Shown here piece by piece: positions 14,429-15,228 of a stretch of 15,228 nt of DNA. The notes below the pieces were generated by a model. That model was not told the origin of the DNA and ran no database searches. It was given only the letters and a program-made list of their open reading frames with translations. Location of the stretch: assembly GCA_030688115.1 (NCBI GenBank), contig JAUYIX010000038.1, positions 1-15,228 on the forward strand, written 5' to 3'. Every line of letters begins with the position of its first letter. Positions within the stretch are counted from its first letter, which is position 1. The position numbers were made by a program, and so were the translations under genes. This stretch comes from a bacterium (GTDB lineage: Bacteria; Patescibacteriota; JAUYIX01).

Positions 14429-14761
14429 CTACCGATGCAGGCGGGCCGCCATCGCAAACTGCATAAAGTAGCGGTCTAGGCCTTCTAAATCCAGAGCAGC
14501 AGGTTCGCGGTCGGCCATCGCGTCAAGATACTGCTCTTTAGCGCGGAGCACCTCTTTTACCCGGGGAGAACCACTCGCAAGCAAAGCCTCTACAGTGGCG
14601 TCAAACAAATCGATAGCGCGGAACATGGCTTGCTCCGCCCGCTCTTGGTCTCCTGCCTGCTTTGCTTTTAGAGACCGTCCGACTTCACTGTAAATATTGC
14701 CTAGCTGTTCAAAAATAGTTAACGCAGCCCACTTTTCTCGGTCTACCCGGTGAGACGTCAC
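14429..14761 (-). CDS. Small helical protein of a CPR-type family, unknown function
   Basis: 110 aa, all predicted helix. The sequence shows the pattern W-x-x-L-(x)3-EQ-x-x-NI-x-SEV-x-R near the N-terminus (WAALTIFEQLGNIYSEVGRS, residues 11-30), then AMFRAIDLFDATVEALL and RVKEVLRAKEQYLDAM. I associate this pattern with conserved hypothetical proteins of Patescibacteria. The four-helix outline resembles HEPN or nucleotidyltransferase-partner bundles, but no RX4-6H HEPN motif is present. The start is a GTG at 14761 sharing its first base with the TAG of the DUF5674 gene (TAGTG), so translation is probably coupled. It may form a complex with the DUF5674 product. Confidence 0.75.
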   Translation of the reverse strand: MTSHRVDREKWAALTIFEQLGNIYSEVGRSLKAKQAGDQERAEQAMFRAIDLFDATVEALLASGSPRVKEVLRAKEQYLDAMADREPAALDLEGLDRYFMQFAMAARLHR

Positions 14762-15099
14762 TACAGTATCTTTTTGCGCACGATCACCATAATCTTCTCT
14801 CTAATATCGGCATCCTCAACTGACCGTGAGCGGTTATTCTGTCGGGGCTTAATATTAATCATAGAATCAAACTCCACAAATTTATCTGTGCCAAAATGCT
14901 CGGGGTATAAGTTGATTCCCCAGAGGTCTTCTTGCTTTGAGCCCTGCTCCAACAAGTATTGCTCCTCATCCGCGTGCATCTCCGCATCCACGACAAGCAG
15001 CCCTCTATTAAGATCAACAACCGCTTTTACAAATGTGCCGTACATCTGTTCTGCCATCTTGGAGAGTTCACCGACGCTAATTTTTTCTAATTGCTGCAT
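14761..15099 (-). CDS. DUF5674 family protein
   Basis: 112 aa from the ATG at 15099. An in-frame upstream start at 15177 would add 26 residues unlike the family and would cross the promoter. Family features: ISVGELSKMAEQMYGTFVKAVVDL (7-30), EMHADEEQYLLEQGSKQEDLWG (40-61), FVEFDSMINIKPRQNNRSRSV (74-94) and IREKIMVIVRKKIL at the end. The conserved polar residues H42, D44, E45, K55, Q56, D58, W60, N63, N82, R86 and N89 in a small alpha/beta protein look like a binding or catalytic pocket, but the function is not known. In the CPR genomes where I recall it, it is a stand-alone small protein. Here it heads a two-gene unit with the helical protein. Confidence 0.85.
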   Translation of the reverse strand: MQQLEKISVGELSKMAEQMYGTFVKAVVDLNRGLLVVDAEMHADEEQYLLEQGSKQEDLWGINLYPEHFGTDKFVEFDSMINIKPRQNNRSRSVEDADIREKIMVIVRKKIL

Positions 15100-15114
15100 T
15101 AAGTTATTGTAGCA
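15100..15114 (-). promoter_or_regulatory. Extended -10, leaderless promoter of the DUF5674 gene
   Basis: On the minus strand TGC-TACAAT (15114-15106) is a near-consensus extended -10 box, followed by 6 nt and the ATG at 15099. No Shine-Dalgarno is present. The match supports the shorter start for this gene. Confidence 0.6.
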
Positions 15115-15141
15115 CCACGTGAGTATATTTAAGGAGGAAAA

Positions 15142-15228
15142 GTGGAAGCGACTGAGGCTATAGTACCGGTGGTGCAATACCTAGATCATAAAAAAACGCC
15201 GTTCGGTCGATGACCTACTAGGCGGCTG
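15142..15228 (+). pseudogene. Possible 5' end of a plus-strand gene, frameshifted at A7
   Basis: AGGAGG (15132-15137) is followed after only 4 nt by a GTG (15142). It opens MEATEAIVPVVQYLDHKK..., which ends at TGA 15211-15213. Seven A lie at 15190-15196; dropping one A would continue the frame as RRSVDDLLGG to the window edge. It could be a real gene with a sequencing error or genuine frameshift at the homopolymer, a programmed slippage site, or chance. No family is recognised from so short a piece. Confidence 0.3.

Noticed and set aside
14429..14761. HEPN RNase toxin
   Set aside because: The helical-bundle outline is suggestive, but no RX4-6H catalytic motif is present, so the toxin label is not supported.
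15100..15177. 26-residue N-terminal extension of the DUF5674 protein
   Set aside because: The extension (starting MHHRYYSL) is unlike the family and would span the near-consensus TGCTACAAT promoter; the ATG at 15099 fits both the family start and the promoter.
1..15228. tRNA, rRNA, CRISPR, insertion sequence or phage attachment site
   Set aside because: The spacers are all under about 135 bp and none shows a cloverleaf, regularly spaced direct repeats, a transposase or terminal inverted repeats.

Overview
The window holds 13 complete or nearly complete protein genes plus the 5' part of uppS. There is no rRNA, tRNA, CRISPR array or insertion sequence. Coding density is very high, GC is close to 50 %, and genes are packed with 1-4 base overlaps. 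TGA is an ordinary stop (it ends at least five genes) and tryptophan is TGG, so the recoded CPR lineages are unlikely. A DUF5674 gene paired with a small helical protein of the W-L-EQ-NI-SEV type, membrane-anchored small proteins, and many genes without a Shine-Dalgarno together suggest a Patescibacteria/CPR genome, possibly Saccharibacteria-like. That assignment is inference.

Left part (1-5760, minus strand): uppS (partial) has its own promoter. Upstream of it lies a block of a 73-aa single-pass membrane protein, a 1226-aa secreted enzyme-like protein, and a membrane-fused spermidine-synthase-like protein. The large protein has a signal peptide, a right-handed beta-helix split by a roughly 500-residue (alpha/alpha)-type domain, and three C-terminal cell-wall-binding type 2 repeats. 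It is the most unusual gene here and looks like a wall-attached polysaccharide-active protein.

Middle (5806-13249): a plus-strand GT2 glycosyltransferase runs tail-to-tail into a minus-strand peroxiredoxin (bcp) with a 71-bp coding overlap. Upstream of bcp is a tightly packed minus-strand series: membrane-anchored unknown protein, YadG/YadH-like ABC exporter, small single-pass membrane protein, GT-C-like polytopic membrane protein, DPM1-like GT2, and an AlkD-like DNA glycosylase. The GT2/GT-C/anchored-protein trio suggests polyprenyl-phosphate-linked sugar transfer on the outer face of the membrane. With uppS, the ABC exporter and the wall-binding protein, the theme of the window is cell-envelope construction.

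Right part (13385-15228): an LPLAT-family acyltransferase has a textbook Shine-Dalgarno and an intrinsic terminator. The DUF5674/helical-protein pair follows on the minus strand. The right edge carries a possible start of a plus-strand gene that is out of frame after a run of seven A.

Across the window, five minus-strand genes have a TANNNT -10 box placed 6-7 nt before the start codon, the geometry expected for leaderless mRNAs.
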